The notes beneath the pieces were generated by a model. The model was not told the DNA's origin, searched no databases, and was given only the letters and a program-made list of their open reading frames with translations. A stretch of 64,000 nucleotides of DNA, from contig LSRX01000541.1 of assembly GCA_001939145.1 (NCBI GenBank), positions 50,660 to 114,659 on the forward strand, in the 5' to 3' direction. This DNA comes from Symbiodinium microadriaticum. Its lineage: Eukaryota; Sar; Dinophyceae; Suessiales; Symbiodiniaceae. This document shows, one piece after another, positions 45,247 through 55,337 of the stretch (its first letter is position 1; the number at the start of each line of letters is the position of its first letter). The translations under genes were made by a program, and so were the position numbers.

Positions 45247-45507
45247 AACAACAAGAAAACGATGGAGAGCCCCGAATGACTGCGGACAGCTGGTTGTATC
45301 TCAGTGCCTGACTGCTAGAGCCCGAAAGCCCAAATCAGCTCTAATCCAAGGCCTGAGCACCCTGAACGCGAAACCCTAAAATCGAACATAGGGGCCGTAA
45401 TACTTGGAATAGGGTTCCTCTGTTATAAGGCATCTATAAAGGGGTTCTATGATCTAGGCGCCTGGATAACTTGAACAGGGTAAGGGGTATCTTTTGCTGT
45501 AGATACC

Positions 45508-45608
45508 ATAACTTAGGGGCCGAGTACCTTAGCCCAAGAAAGATTAACGTTTTGTATTGTAATAGGTTGATATAAGCCCCAAAAGGTTAAAGGTTAACCT
45601 ACTCTGCC
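45508..45608. mobile_element. Family G inverted-repeat element
   Basis: CTTAGGGGCCGAGTACCTTA ... CTGCCCCTAAG. The same left half (CTTAGGGGCTGAGTACCCTA) lies inside intron 1 of the ankyrin gene at about 58,130-58,175. Confidence 0.75.
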
Positions 45609-45898
45609 CCTAAGACAAGGACAGGGGAGGATTACTCGGAGGCCCAGGGGACTTAGTAGGTTGTAATTGGGGTAACCCCAATTTTGGGGGTACTTATAAG
45701 TCTACGTAGAACCTACCTGCTAAGTCCCCTGGCCTCCAAGTATCTTTTCATGGGAGAATGTGCACTAATTGTTGAAGCTAGTCCCTGGAAATAAGGCACT
45801 CCAGTTTAGGAGAGCATCCTGTGTTGGTTGGTCGTCCCTGAACCCCATAGGCCTAGTACTTGGGGAGTAGGTGGTCCCGACTAAACCCTAAACCCCTC

Positions 45899-46015
45899 AT
45901 CTAGGACATTTTCAGGTGAGTAGTTACCGTTATAGGAGCCTTATGGAAGGCCTGTATGCCTATAGAAGCCTTACAGAAACCCTCTATACCCCAAACTCCC
46001 CATCTGTAGTTTCCT
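45899..46015. mobile_element. Family E inverted-repeat element
   Basis: CTAGGACATTTTCAGGTGAG ... CTCCCCATCTGTAGTTTCC. The left end holds CAG|GTGAG, a perfect donor-like word. Other copies: 2697-2795, 22,678-22,795 (inverted), 27,484-27,600 (inverted) and 59,505-59,612 (inverted). Confidence 0.85.
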
Positions 46016-46830
46016 TAAACCTAAAACCTAACCCCTATTGAACCCTAAATGCTAGACCCGTAAACCCTAACCCCTATAAAATCCGTAAACCTTGTAGCCC
46101 CTATCCACCCGCCTAGGTTCCCCAGTATCCCGTTTTCGTAAGGAGAACCCAAAATATGAAGGGCAAAAGTGCACTACTCAGCCTAGACCCTACCTGCAAC
46201 CGAAAAGACCTACTTTTTTAAGGAACTATATATATGGAAACCATAATAAGGAACCCTAGAAAGGTAGGTCTTTCCGGCTACGGGTACACCTTACTTAGAC
46301 CGAGTTGTCTTACTGCCGGACCTGGGAAGGCGGGGCTGTGAGTTCCCCTAAACCCTAAACCCTAAACCCTAAACCCTGGGATTCGGGGTCATTACCAGGA
46401 CCCCGCAGCTGCCCTTTACTGGAGCCCTTAAGGTCCCTAGCAGTGGTTGCGGGGGGGTCTGGGTTGAGGGTTAGGGGGTTCAGGCTCGGGGATCAACGTT
46501 TGTTCGGTGAGTTGGGGTTCACGGGTTCAGGGCTTCGGGCAGAGCCGTTTATAGCTCTGTTTGGGGTCTAAGGCTTTCGGAGAGTTTAGGGTTTATAAGG
46601 TTTAGGGTTTAGGGGCTTGGGGTCCTATTTTCGAAACCCTGCACCAACCGAAGCCCCACTCCTTCAACCAAAGAACCGAAAGTCCTAAACCCTAAACCCA
46701 ACCAAAAAGCCTACTACAGTGTTGAAGAGTTTAGGGTTTAGGGAAGGCTCTTAAGGACCCCTGTAAGAGAGCCATAAGAAGGGTTAAGAAGGGTCGAATT
46801 TGGATTCTCTAAACCCGGACTTGGCCCTAG

Positions 46831-46905
46831 GTCGTAGACCCCACAACCTCCGTTGCCGACCTGGTTCCTCTGCACTGGCTGGCGCTCCTATGGGTTCGAT
46901 GCTTG
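46831..46905 (+). CDS. Exon-like island running into a family A element
   Basis: GGCCCTAG|GTC..TTGCAG|GCCTAT encloses VVDPTTSVADLVPLHWLALL and WVRCLQ. The GC donor would be the first base pair of the family A element at 46,901-47,028. Confidence 0.3.
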
Positions 46906-47028
46906 CAGGCCTATGGGACTTAGTAAGTCGGTTATAAGTAGGGTAGGGTTATAAGTAGGAAAACTCCATTTAGGGTACTTATCACTCTACTTATAACCTA
47001 CTTACTAAGTCCCCTGGGCCTCTAAGTA
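46901..47028. mobile_element. Family A inverted-repeat element
   Basis: GCTTGCAGGCCTATGGGACT ... CCCCTGGGCCTCTAAGTA. Other copies: 22460-22565 (left arm replaced), 27305-27426, 39016-39126 (diverged), 41187-41285 (left inner arm deleted) and 45633-45743; a half copy lies near 3276-3310. Confidence 0.85.
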
Positions 47029-47242
47029 AGGCTTTTGTAATGGTGTCAGTAGGGTTTTATTCTATACCCTCCCGTAGTCTAATCCCACCACGGGTTCTAA
47101 GGGTCTAGCGCGTCCTTTAAGATTCTAATTGGTCGGGTTTAAGGGTTTTGGGGTTCAGGGGTTTTGAACTTTGTTGCTTTCAGGGGAACAGGTACCCCGA
47201 TAAACAAGCCCCTCGTGCACTCTTGACAGTGGGATTCCTATT

Positions 47243-48023
47243 ATGCAGCACCCGCTGTTTAATCTATTCTGCATGCTGGTGTCTGCATCAGGACCTGGCA
47301 AAAGGCAGGCACTGCAGGCACTAGTAGTTTAAGGCAGGCCCCGCCATGCTCATTAGCGCTGTAGTGCTTCTGCGGTTGAAGGTGTGGCAGGATTGAGAGC
47401 TTTGGGGTACTGTAATGAGGGCCTCCGTGTTTTAGCGCAGCAGAAGTTCTTCTCCCCAAGGACCCAGAGTATGATCGCAGATCTCATTACGACGTGAAAG
47501 GTTAAGGGTTGAGACAAGATCTTTAGGAGGCTAGGGGTGAAGGCACTTATGCGATTATGAGTCCCTGAAGTGCCCTATAAGGATCAATGCTTCTCTTCTT
47601 CTCAGCTGCCACAGCACTGATGCTGAAATCTGTATGTTGTGTGCGAGCAACAACGGGCCGGTCGCGCACGATCACTGTCACTGTCATTGCAAACTCACTT
47701 TTCCGGGCCCGCAGAAGTGCCAATGTTAGTCCTTCGGGTTTCTTGCCTTTAGCCGAGCACCGGAATGAATCAAGATGTACAAGAACCTACCGACGAGGTG
47801 CCTGTTGAGTTAGCAAGCAAGAAGAAAGCGGGTGCTCCTTCATGCGTCGATTCGGCGTCGATAGTGAGTAATGTCATATCTCCCATAAGCCTGTTCTGAG
47901 TATTTAGGCCCCCCCCTTTCCACTAGGTTGCGCCAATGGCGAAGCTGGGGCGATGCAAGCCTGCTCCCCGGGAAGCGCTTCATAGTGGATGAAGACGGCC
48001 TCGGACGCAATGTAGGGCCAATG
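47243..48023 (+). CDS. Compact run of exon-like islands with good splice borders
   Basis: 47243-47335 from ATG (QHPLFNLFCMLVSASGPGKR), 47337-47382 (MLISAVVLLRLK before GTGTGG), 47435-47500 (AAEVLLPKDPEYDRRSHYDV before GT), 47611-47728 (CHSTDAEICMLCASNNGPVA, HDHCHCHCKL: Cys/His-rich), 47753-47863 (NQDVQEPTDEVPVELASKKK, ending ATA|GTGAGT) and 47927-48023 (LRQWRSWGDASLLPGKRFIV, DEDGLGRNVGPM, TAA). The gaps are short (50-110 bp), free of telomere repeat, and mostly pyrimidine-rich at the 3' end. Product unknown. Confidence 0.4.
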
Positions 48024-48195
48024 TAAGGGCTAGTAATTAAAGGCTTCAAGAATCAGAACAGGGCTTGGGGTCCATTGTACTTTTTTCATTCTACTATCTT
48101 CTCATATATATATATATATATATGTTATTTATGTATTTATTTATTTGGTTTTTTCTACATAACTAACAAGGAATCCTTGAAACTGCCAGACGATT

Positions 48196-48750
48196 TCAGG
48201 ATGGCAAGACCAATTGTTGATGAGGTCGTCCACAAGCAACTTGCCGGAAGCAGCGTCGGTGCGGCCGAGAATGCCGCGACTCATCTGAGATAGACTCAGA
48301 GCGCCTTGTCAGCTGCCAGAAGTTGCTCAAGGCCATTTTTTTCGAGTAACGGCTGGAGGGCACTGGTGTAGCGAGTCGGTCAAAAAGGCTCTGGACCCAA
48401 GAATAAAGAGCTTCAAAGGTTGCAACACCGGCAATGTCGGGCATTGGGCTCTCCGCAAAGCCCTCGAGGCTTAGAAGGACCGTTCCGAAGGAGGGGGCGC
48501 AAACAGCCCTAGGTACACTACAGGGCCGTCATATGCCAAGGCCCGGCGCTGGAAGGCTGCTCGAAGCAAGTGCGCTGTGGAGACATCACATTCCACATGA
48601 ACAGTACGTACTATGGATTGCTCGTTCAGGTGTTCAGGCCTTACGGTTTGGGGATTTCCAGCTTTTCCAGCTTTCGCAGGCGTTCGATGCTCCATTCGCC
48701 TTCCTTGCTCAGCTCGTCCTCCAAGCGTAGCTTCCCCCGACAGACGACAT
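48196..48750 (-). pseudogene. Decayed coding segment read across three frames
   Basis: Minus strand, contiguous, without intron-like gaps: MVHVVCRGKLRLEDELSKEG, EWSIERLRKLEKLEIPK, then another frame VHVECDVSTAHLLRAAFQRR, then IAGVATFEALYSWVQSLFD, then YTSALQPLLEKNGLEQLLAA, DKAL, then MSRGILGRTDAASGKLLVDD, LINNWSCHPEIVW. Each change of frame happens where the previous frame meets a stop. This suggests a former gene with several indels, or an indel-rich stretch of assembly. The plus strand is also partly open. Confidence 0.35.
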
Positions 48751-49075
48751 GTACCATAAAATGGTTAAAGGCTCAATTACCATAAACCCTAAACCCTAAA
48801 CCCCTAAAACCTATATTGGGATTCATGACGCCAAGCTCTATGGCTCCTATTTTTGAGCGTCATATGGTCCCCCAGGCTGGCTCATGTTTCGGGCGGCGAA
48901 AGAGAGGGCCGCAATAATTCGAAGAACATGCTGCAAGGCTTTGTTTAGGGGTTTAGGGTTTAGGGTTGAGGGCTAAGGGCTTGAGGGTTTAGGGGTTTCG
49001 GGGTTCGGATTCATATAGACTCAACCCTATGATCCTCCTTAGAGACCCTTAAACAAGGTATCGCTGTGATTCTAG

Positions 49076-49126
49076 AAGCCTGCTGAAACCCAGATCTCGA
49101 AACTCCATGGCGCATCTGCAACCGAG
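49076..49126 (+). CDS. Exon-like island, 17 codons
   Basis: TTCTAG|AAG..ACCGAG|GTTTGG, frame KPAETQISKLHGASATE, phase 0 at both ends. Confidence 0.3.
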
Positions 49127-49331
49127 GTTTGGGGCTTAGGGTATCGGGTTTAGGGGTTTAGGGCTTCAGTGCAATAAGGGGTTTATTTTCTAAGTTGAAG
49201 GATCCGAAAGTGAGGGCTTAGGGTTCAAGCTAGACGGTTCTACACTCTAACCATAAACCCTAAACCCTGAACCCTGAACCCTAAACCCTAAACCCTGAAC
49301 CCTAAACCCTAAACCCTCCCGGAGGTTTCAG

Positions 49332-49725
49332 GTCGAAGCGCTCGAAGGAGGCCAGGTTTGTGCTGCACTTGTCTTTTCGGTGTCTTTGATTCCTCTGCCT
49401 CTTCTCATCAGAAAACGCTATGTTGGGCTAAAGGATGAAAGCCCAACAATGATGCCCGGGTTTAAGGTTTAGGGAGGTTCTAGGGGTTTACAGGGTTTAG
49501 GGTTGTCGGTACTTGGAGGCCCAGGGGACTTAGTAAGTCGGTTATAAGCAGGGTTACAATTGGGGTAACTCCAGTTAGGGTACTTATAACTCTACTTATA
49601 ACCTACTTACTAAGTCCCCTGGACCTCCAAGTAGAAACGTGCAAAGACTGCCCAACGTCGACCAACCCGGACGACTCCCAGCAGAGCTAAGATGCGACCG
49701 CCGAGCACAAACCAATCCCTGAAGA
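49332..49725 (+). CDS. Exon-like islands either side of a family A element
   Basis: 49332-49460 reads VEALEGGQVCAALVFSVSLI, PLPLLIRKRYVGLKDESPTM (a short hydrophobic stretch, perhaps a membrane segment). 49636-49725 begins at the GTAG end of the family A element and reads NVQRLPNVDQPGRLPAELRC. Confidence 0.3.
49509..49633. mobile_element. Family A inverted-repeat element, near-consensus
   Basis: GTACTTGGAGGCCCAGGGG ... CCCCTGGACCTCCAAGTAG. Its ends give GT at the left and AG at the right, as an intron needs. Confidence 0.9.
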
Positions 49726-49842
49726 TGCAAAGGGCCTAATAGGGTTTAGGGTTTACGGTGTAGGGTTTAGGGTTTAGGGGTTTAGGATTTAGGGTTTAGG
49801 GTTTGGGTCACTGCTTAAGGGTTTTTTCTCCATTCCCGCTAG

Positions 49843-49874
49843 AAGGTGGTCTTTCTCGTCGGACTGCATTGCGT
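49843..49874 (+). CDS. Micro-exon-like island with strong splice signals
   Basis: GTTTTTTCTCCATTCCCGCTAG precedes KVVFLVGLHC and GCGT|GTGAGT follows: the best polypyrimidine tract and donor in the region, but only ten codons. Confidence 0.25.
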
Positions 49875-50135
49875 GTGAGTGAGAGAGAGTTTAGGGGTTT
49901 AGGGTTTACGGTTTAGGGGTCTAGGGTCTAGGTTCTAGGGGCACCCTGTAGGCAAAGCCCTGTTCAGGTTCTGGGAGCGGGCGGGGGCTTAAGGAACTCC
50001 GGGCCGGGGGTTGGTGTTTGGGTTTAGGGTTTAGGGGTTTAGGGTCTAGGGGTTTAGGGGCTTAGGGTTTAGGGTCGAGGGGGTTGTGCGGGTTGTAGGT
50101 TTAGGGTTAGGGCTTAGAGACCAAGCTCGGACTTT

Positions 50136-50378
50136 TTGGCAAAACCCTTCCTACGAGAGCTTCATTGTAAGTTCCGACATGAGAACCCAGAACAGTTGAC
50201 TCCCAAAGCCAAACACGCAATCCTCGAGCTCCGGCCACCCAACCCTAAACTAACCCTAAACCTTAAACCACAGAAGCAGTGCTATCTGGGCTGTCAAGCA
50301 GTGGCGACCACTGCCAGAAGTCCCACTCCCTGCAGTGGCTTGCAGGCACTTAATGGAGATCAATACCCTAAATCATAA
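50136..50378 (+). CDS. Open frame of 80 codons, possibly two exons
   Basis: Reads KPFLRELHCKFRHENPEQLT, PKAKHAILELRPPNP, then a decayed telomere motif, then QCYLGCQAVATTARSPTPCS. The middle may be an intron. A family C fragment follows at 50,362. Confidence 0.35.
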   Translation: MAKPFLRELHCKFRHENPEQLTPKAKHAILELRPPNPKLTLNLKPQKQCYLGCQAVATTARSPTPCSGLQALNGDQYPKS

Positions 50379-50448
50379 TAGGGATCCTACCATAATTTAA
50401 GGTATATTCCTGAATTTTCCCTTATAGCCCTGGGCTGCCATCCTGAGA

Positions 50449-50526
50449 GATGATATAAATCCTGCACTACCTCGACGGAATTCTGGTATATTCCTTATGA
50501 TGGGCAATGCAGGATTTATATCCTCA
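50449..50526. mobile_element. Family B inverted-repeat element, shortened
   Basis: GATGATATAAATCCTGCACT ... GCAGGATTTATATCCTC, with part of the centre missing. The 23 bases to its left (CCCTGGGCTGCC..GAGAGA) are the same as those to the left of the copy at 55,433. Confidence 0.8.
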
Positions 50527-50732
50527 AAACCCTAAACCATAAACCCCTAAACTATACCTTAAATCATGATAGGGATCCTACCATAGTTGAAGGTTGGTTT
50601 ATTCCTTAATTTCCTCTTGTAGAGCCCTTGTAGATCCCTTTCAGGAGCCCTTGTCCTTTAAGGAACCCTGGTATATTCCTTGACTTAGGTTCTGCTTTTT
50701 GGGGAAGGTCTAGGATTGGGGATCAGGCTACA

Positions 50733-51425
50733 GCAGATTGGAAATCAAGGTGTCGGAAAGTTCGGCATGCTGGCATTTTGGACGCGGCGGCCCATGTGAA
50801 GAGCTGTTTAAATGTCGAACCCTGGCTGCACCAAGGCTTCAAGCACAGACGACCCGGGATTAGAGGACATGCTAGAACGTGGCTTTAAAAACTTAGGATA
50901 TCCCCAGACACACTCCACAACATACAACCTACTTAAGACAACCCTAAACCCTAAGCCTAAAACTAACCCTAAACCCTAAATGAAGCCTTAAACCCTAAAC
51001 CCTTAAACCCCAAACCCTAGCCTAGACCCCTAAACCCCTAAACCCCTAAGCCCTAAACCCTAAAGACCAAAATCCTCAAAATTCAGACCAAGGTTCTCTG
51101 CTGGTCGCATGATCTTCTTGTTAGGTCTTTTATGGGCTTATAGGGTTTAGGGGTTTGGGGTTTAGGGTTTGGGGTTTAGGGTTTTGGGGTATTTTATGTG
51201 GCTTATAGGGTTTAGGGGTTTGGGGTTTAGGGCTTAGGGGTATTTTTATGGGGATTTCGAGGGTCCGAGAAGAAGAAAACACGCAAAGCTGACAGCTCAA
51301 AGATAAAAACTTGGCATTTTCGATGTCCCCGATCCTCAACCTGTCAACGGGAACCCGAAGCCTTGTTCCAGGAAATCCCTCAAAATTTTGCTTCAGGAAG
51401 TGAAAAGAATAATTCCAAGCATTGA
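50733..51425 (+). CDS. Exon-like islands, one of 58 codons
   Basis: 50733-50858 reads LEIKVSESSACWHFGRGGPC, EELFKCRTLAAPRLQAQTTR. 51088-51130 reads TKVLCWSHDLLV. 51247-51425 reads GSEKKKTRKADSSKIKTWHF, RCPRSSTCQREPEALFQEIP, QNFASGSEKNNSKH then TGA. It lies just before the family A element and the telomere-variant array. Confidence 0.35.
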
Positions 51426-51458
51426 CATTCGCACTTACGTCCGTTCTCTAGGCAAAAG

Positions 51459-51586
51459 CTTGGAGGCCCAGGGGACTTAGTAAGTCGGTTATAAGTAGGG
51501 TTAAAATTGGGGGTAATTCCATTTAGGGTACTTATAACTTATAACTCTACTTATGACCTACTTACTAAGTCCCTTGGACCTCCAAG
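51459..51586. mobile_element. Family A inverted-repeat element abutting the telomere-variant array
   Basis: CTTGGAGGCCCAGGGGACTT ... AAGTCCCTTGGACCTCCAAG; the CCCTAAA array begins at the very next bases. Confidence 0.9.
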
Positions 51587-52650
51587 AAAACCCTAAACCC
51601 TAAACCCCTAAACCCCTAACCCCTAAACCCCTAAACCCTAAACCCTGAACCCCTAAGCCCCTAAACCCTAAACCCCTAAACCCCTGAACCCTAAACCCTA
51701 AACCCCTAAACCCCTAAACCCTGAACCCTGAACCCCTAAACCCCTAAACCCTAAACCCTAAACCCTAAACCCCTAAACCCCTAAACCCCTAAACCCCTAA
51801 ACCCTGAACCCTGAACCCCTAAACCCCTAAACCCTAAACCCTAAACCCTAAACCCCTAAACCCCTAAACCCCTAAACCCCTAAACCCTGAACCCTGAACC
51901 CCTAAACCCCTAAACCCTAAACCCTAAACCCTAAACCCCTAAACCCCTAAACCCCTAAACCCCTAAACCCTGAACCCTGAACCCCTAAACCCCTAAACCC
52001 TAAACCCTAAACCCTAAACCCCTAAACCCCTAAACCCCTAAACCCCTAAACCCTGAACCCTGAACCCCTAAACCCCTAAACCCTAAACCCTAAACCCTAA
52101 ACCCCTAAACCCCTAAACCCCTAAACCCCTAAACCCTGAACCCTGAACCCCTAAACCCCTAAACCCTAAACCCTAAACCCTAAACCCCTAAACCCCTAAA
52201 CCCCTAAACCCCTAAACCCTGAACCCTGAACCCCTAAACCCCTAAACCCTAAACCCTAAACCCTAAACCCCTAAACCCCTAAACCCCTAAACCCCTAAAC
52301 CCTGAACCCTGAACCCCTAAACCCCTAAACCCTAAACCCTAAACCCTAAACCCCTAAACCCCTAAACCCCTAAACCCCTAAACCCTGAACCCTGAACCCC
52401 TAAACCCCTAAACCCTAAACCCTAAACCCTAAACCCCTAAACCCCTAAACCCCTAAACCCCTAAACCCTGAACCCTGAACCCCTAAACCCCTAAACCCTA
52501 AACCCTAAACCCTAAACCCCTAAACCCCTAAACCCTAACCCCTAAACCCTAAACCCTAAACCCCTAAACCCCTAAACCCTAAACCCCTAAACCCCTAAAC
52601 CTCTAAAACCCTAAACCCCTAAACACTAAACCCTAAACCCTAAACCCAAA
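51587..52650. repeat. Telomere-variant array with an 83-bp higher-order unit
   Basis: About 1.06 kb of CCCTAAA, CCCCTAAA and CCCTGAA units only. From 51,719 the doublet CCCTGAA-CCCTGAA recurs every 83 bp at 51719, 51802, 51885, 51968, 52051, 52134, 52217, 52300, 52383 and 52466. Each unit is two CCCTGAA, two CCCCTAAA, three CCCTAAA and four CCCCTAAA (5 x 7 + 6 x 8 = 83). I saw no mismatch among the first nine. The flanks are irregular mixtures of the same words. Confidence 0.95.
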
Positions 52651-52711
52651 GCTTGGATGGCTAAGGCGGCGGCGGCGATGGAAAGCCCCTCCTGCCCAGG
52701 GAGAACCGCAC

Positions 52712-52898
52712 CCAGACCTTCCAAAATCCCTTCCTTAAGGAACGTGCCTTAAGTCATAACTATGATCCTACCATAACTTTGAGGTTTTTTTCCTTTAAAT
52801 CCCTTAATCAAGGAACGTGCCTTAAGTCCTAATATGGATCCTACATAACCATACCTTTTGGGTATATTCCTTTAAATGAAAGTGTTTGGAAGGTCTGG
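52712..52898. mobile_element. Two fused family C-like elements
   Basis: Outer arms CCAGACCTTCCAAA / TTTGGAAGGTCTGG enclose two successive CTTAAGGAACGTGCCTTAAG-type left halves, suggesting a nested or tandem insertion. Confidence 0.7.
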
Positions 52899-53136
52899 GC
52901 ATGGGTAGCTCTCGAAATTGGGGTCATTCGTAGGATCCTTTTGCAAGGGTGCCGGACCGTTTCGGGGACCCCCAAAAAATGTGCCCTAATTTAGAGAACT
53001 AGCACGTGTGATGCAGCGTGCTGTATCACACGACGAAACCCTAAACCCTAAACCCTAAGCCCCTAAGCCCCTAAACCCTAAACTCCCTAAACCCTAAAAC
53101 CCTAAACCCCGTAAACCCTAAACTCATCTCGGCAAG

Positions 53137-53227
53137 CACCGATTCAGGTCCCGTGCTCGGCCGGTGTGGCACGAGGAGGCGGAGGAGGTTCTCGAGGCCG
53201 CTCATCATCCGCAAGAAATCCCGACCG
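53137..53227 (+). CDS. Exon-like island, GT donor
   Basis: GGCAAG|CAC..GACCG|GTTTAG encloses HRFRSRARPVWHEEAEEVLE and AAHHPQEIPT. Product unknown. Confidence 0.35.
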
Positions 53228-53284
53228 GTTTAGGGTTTAGGGCTTAGGGTTTAGGGGTTTAGGGGTTCAGGGGTTTAGGGTAAT

Positions 53285-53640
53285 TATCTCCATCCGGCTC
53301 CTTGGACCGAGGATTCCATCAGCTTCCAAAGCCTCCTCGTCGTCAGAAAGCACGCTGTCAGTGTCCCTAGCCTTGTCCAAGGTGACCGAAGAGCTGGCGT
53401 CGGAGCTGGCTTCGCTGTTGGGTCGCTGGGAGGAACCGTCATCCTTGGTGTTGCTCTCGCATGAAGGCAGGGATCCAGGCACAGGCACGTCGTCCTACAA
53501 AGAGATGACGGATTCCTTTAATGAGGTCGCCACAATGAAGATGCCTCGCAACCACTTGCCCATGGAGGATGTCCCCAGAAGCTTAAGGGAAATGAGCAAG
53601 GGATGTGATTACGGCTGCGTGGCTTTCCCAAAACCCAAAA
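53285..53640 (+). CDS. Long open stretch, ~115 codons, Ser/Glu-rich
   Basis: Open from 53,285 with no early ATG; MSLALSKVTEELASELASLL lies at 53,361. It continues GRWEEPSSLVLLSHEGRDPG and EMTDSFNEVATMKMPRNHLP, MEDVPRSLREMSKGCDYGCV before telomere-like sequence near 53,640. The minus strand is open for 73 codons of acidic sequence over part of it. The plus frame is longer and agrees with its neighbours. No family recognised. Confidence 0.45.
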
Positions 53641-53681
53641 CCCTAAACCCGAAGGCTGCGTGGATGAGGGCTTGAAGGCTT

Positions 53682-53729
53682 GAGCCTGCGGATTGGATTT
53701 TCGGAAGCCTGACAAAGTGCTCATTGTGG
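53682..53729 (+). CDS. Exon-like island, GT donor
   Basis: GCTTGAG|CC..ATTGTG|GTTTTC encloses CGLDFRKPDKVLIV. Confidence 0.25.
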
Positions 53730-53889
53730 TTTTCTGGCTTCTTTTAGGGTTTAGCGTGTAGGGGTTTTGGGGTTTTGGGGTTTAGGCTTTGGGGATTAGG
53801 GGCTTCGGGTTTAGAGCTTCAATTCATATAGGGGCCGTGACACCTATATGAAGAGAAGCTGACGCGGGTGAACTCCAAGCTGCCTTCAT

Positions 53890-54090
53890 GGGAACCTGGT
53901 TAAGAAACCTTGGGCTCTTACTACTCTTGATGATACAAATCCTGCATTGCACCCATAATAAGGAATATACCATAATTCCCATAGTTTAGGGTCCTTGAGG
54001 TCATGCAGGATTTATATCATCAACAGTAGGGCTCTTAATCTAGAGTCTATATCTTACATGGGACCAGGGCTTCTTAACCAGGTTCCTACA
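53890..54090. mobile_element. Family I element with a family B element nested inside
   Basis: Outer arms GGAACCTGGTTAAGAAACCT / AGGGCTTCTTAACCAGGTTCC. Inside, 53,931-54,028 is a complete family B unit. A family I copy without the insert is at 38,278-38,375 (GGAACCTGATCAAGAAACCC / GGGTTTCTTCATCAGGTTCC). Confidence 0.85.
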
Positions 54091-54639
54091 TCAATTCTCT
54101 TGTGCATGTCGCCACTGTATAGATCCGTTTCTGGGTTATCTTATAAGGTCCGAATTATGTACTTGGCTTAGCCAAAGAAGGAACTACGATTGAGCCTAGC
54201 AAACAGCTTGCGAAATAATATGCCCGAAACCCTATTAAAGCCAGGAAGAACCCTAGCACAACATCTACAAAGCCCTTTTAAAAGCTTCCGCCCCTTGAAA
54301 AACCCTTATCCTTTGAACCCCAAACCCTGAACCCTAAACACTAAATCCCCAAATCCCTTAAAGATCCCTTAGCCCTGAACCCTAAACCTTGAAAGATCCC
54401 TAAACCCTACCTCAAGGACGAAATGAACCCTAAAAGGGTTTAAGGTCCATATACCATATAGGGCTTCATAGTATAAGGGTATAGAGTCCCTACTTTAAGG
54501 CTCATTTGGTCCTTAAGGTAAACCCTGAACCCTAAACCCTAAACCCGTAAACCCTGAACCGTAGCTGAACCCAAAGTTGGGAGATACTTCTCTAAGTCAT
54601 CATAGGAATTCCAAATTTAGAAGCCATACATTCTACATT

Positions 54640-54730
54640 CTGAGTACTGTGGACCCTTTGGGCAACCCGAGCGGGCCAGCTGCAAGGACTGGACCAAGGA
54701 GACCAAGAGCTTGACGGCAAACTCCCAGGC
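54640..54730 (+). CDS. Exon-like island
   Basis: EYCGPFGQPERASCKDWTKE, TKSLTANSQAR, ending GCGAG|GTAGCG. The minus strand is also open here (VRYLAWEFAVKLLVSLVQSL), so the strand is uncertain. GAT and TA microsatellites follow (54,768-54,842). Confidence 0.25.
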
Positions 54731-54765
54731 GAGGTAGCGAACGGCAAAGACTCCTGGCTCCCTAC

Positions 54766-54767
<2 letters not shown>

Positions 54768-54802
<35 letters not shown>

Positions 54803-54842
54803 ATATATATATATATATATATGTATGTGTATATATATATAT
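54768..54842. repeat. (GAT)n then (TA)n microsatellite
   Basis: Pure GAT units followed by TA and GTATGTGTA units. Other TA runs: 26,041-26,065 and 48,102-48,123. Confidence 0.9.
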
Positions 54843-55166
54843 ATCCTGCATGACCTCAAGGACCCTAAACTATGGGAACTATGGTTAGGGTGAACCCTAA
54901 ACCTTCCACCCTGAAGAACTCGCAGACAGTGCAGCAGCGTGTCTGTGTCACAAGGGCCTTAGCTTAGAGAGTTTAGGCTCTGGGGTTTAGTGTTATTGTT
55001 GTTTGTTAGTGATGGCCTGTCGGGTTGCCTGTATCCAACACTACCTTTTAAACAAACAGCCGATCGGTTTAACATGTAGGACTTAGGGATTTAAGGTCTC
55101 TGGTTTTGGGCTTCAGGCTCGGATTAAGGTTTTTCAGGATGGGGATGTTAACCTGATGAAACCCTC

Positions 55167-55278
55167 CCGGGTTCTTAGTAGGGAATGGGGGAATGGGTTA
55201 CTGGGACTACTGTTACTGTAGAGAACCTTAAGACACTATCATTGGGATCCATTCCCCCATTCCCTACTAAGAACCCTA
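55167..55278. mobile_element. 112-bp inverted-repeat element, single copy here
   Basis: GGGTTCTTAGTAGGGAATGG ... CCATTCCCTACTAAGAACCC, with arms of about 28 bp. Confidence 0.85.
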
Positions 55279-55337
55279 GCCCTAAATCCTAAACCCCAAA
55301 CCCTAAACCCTGAACCCTGAACCCTAAACCCTAAAGG

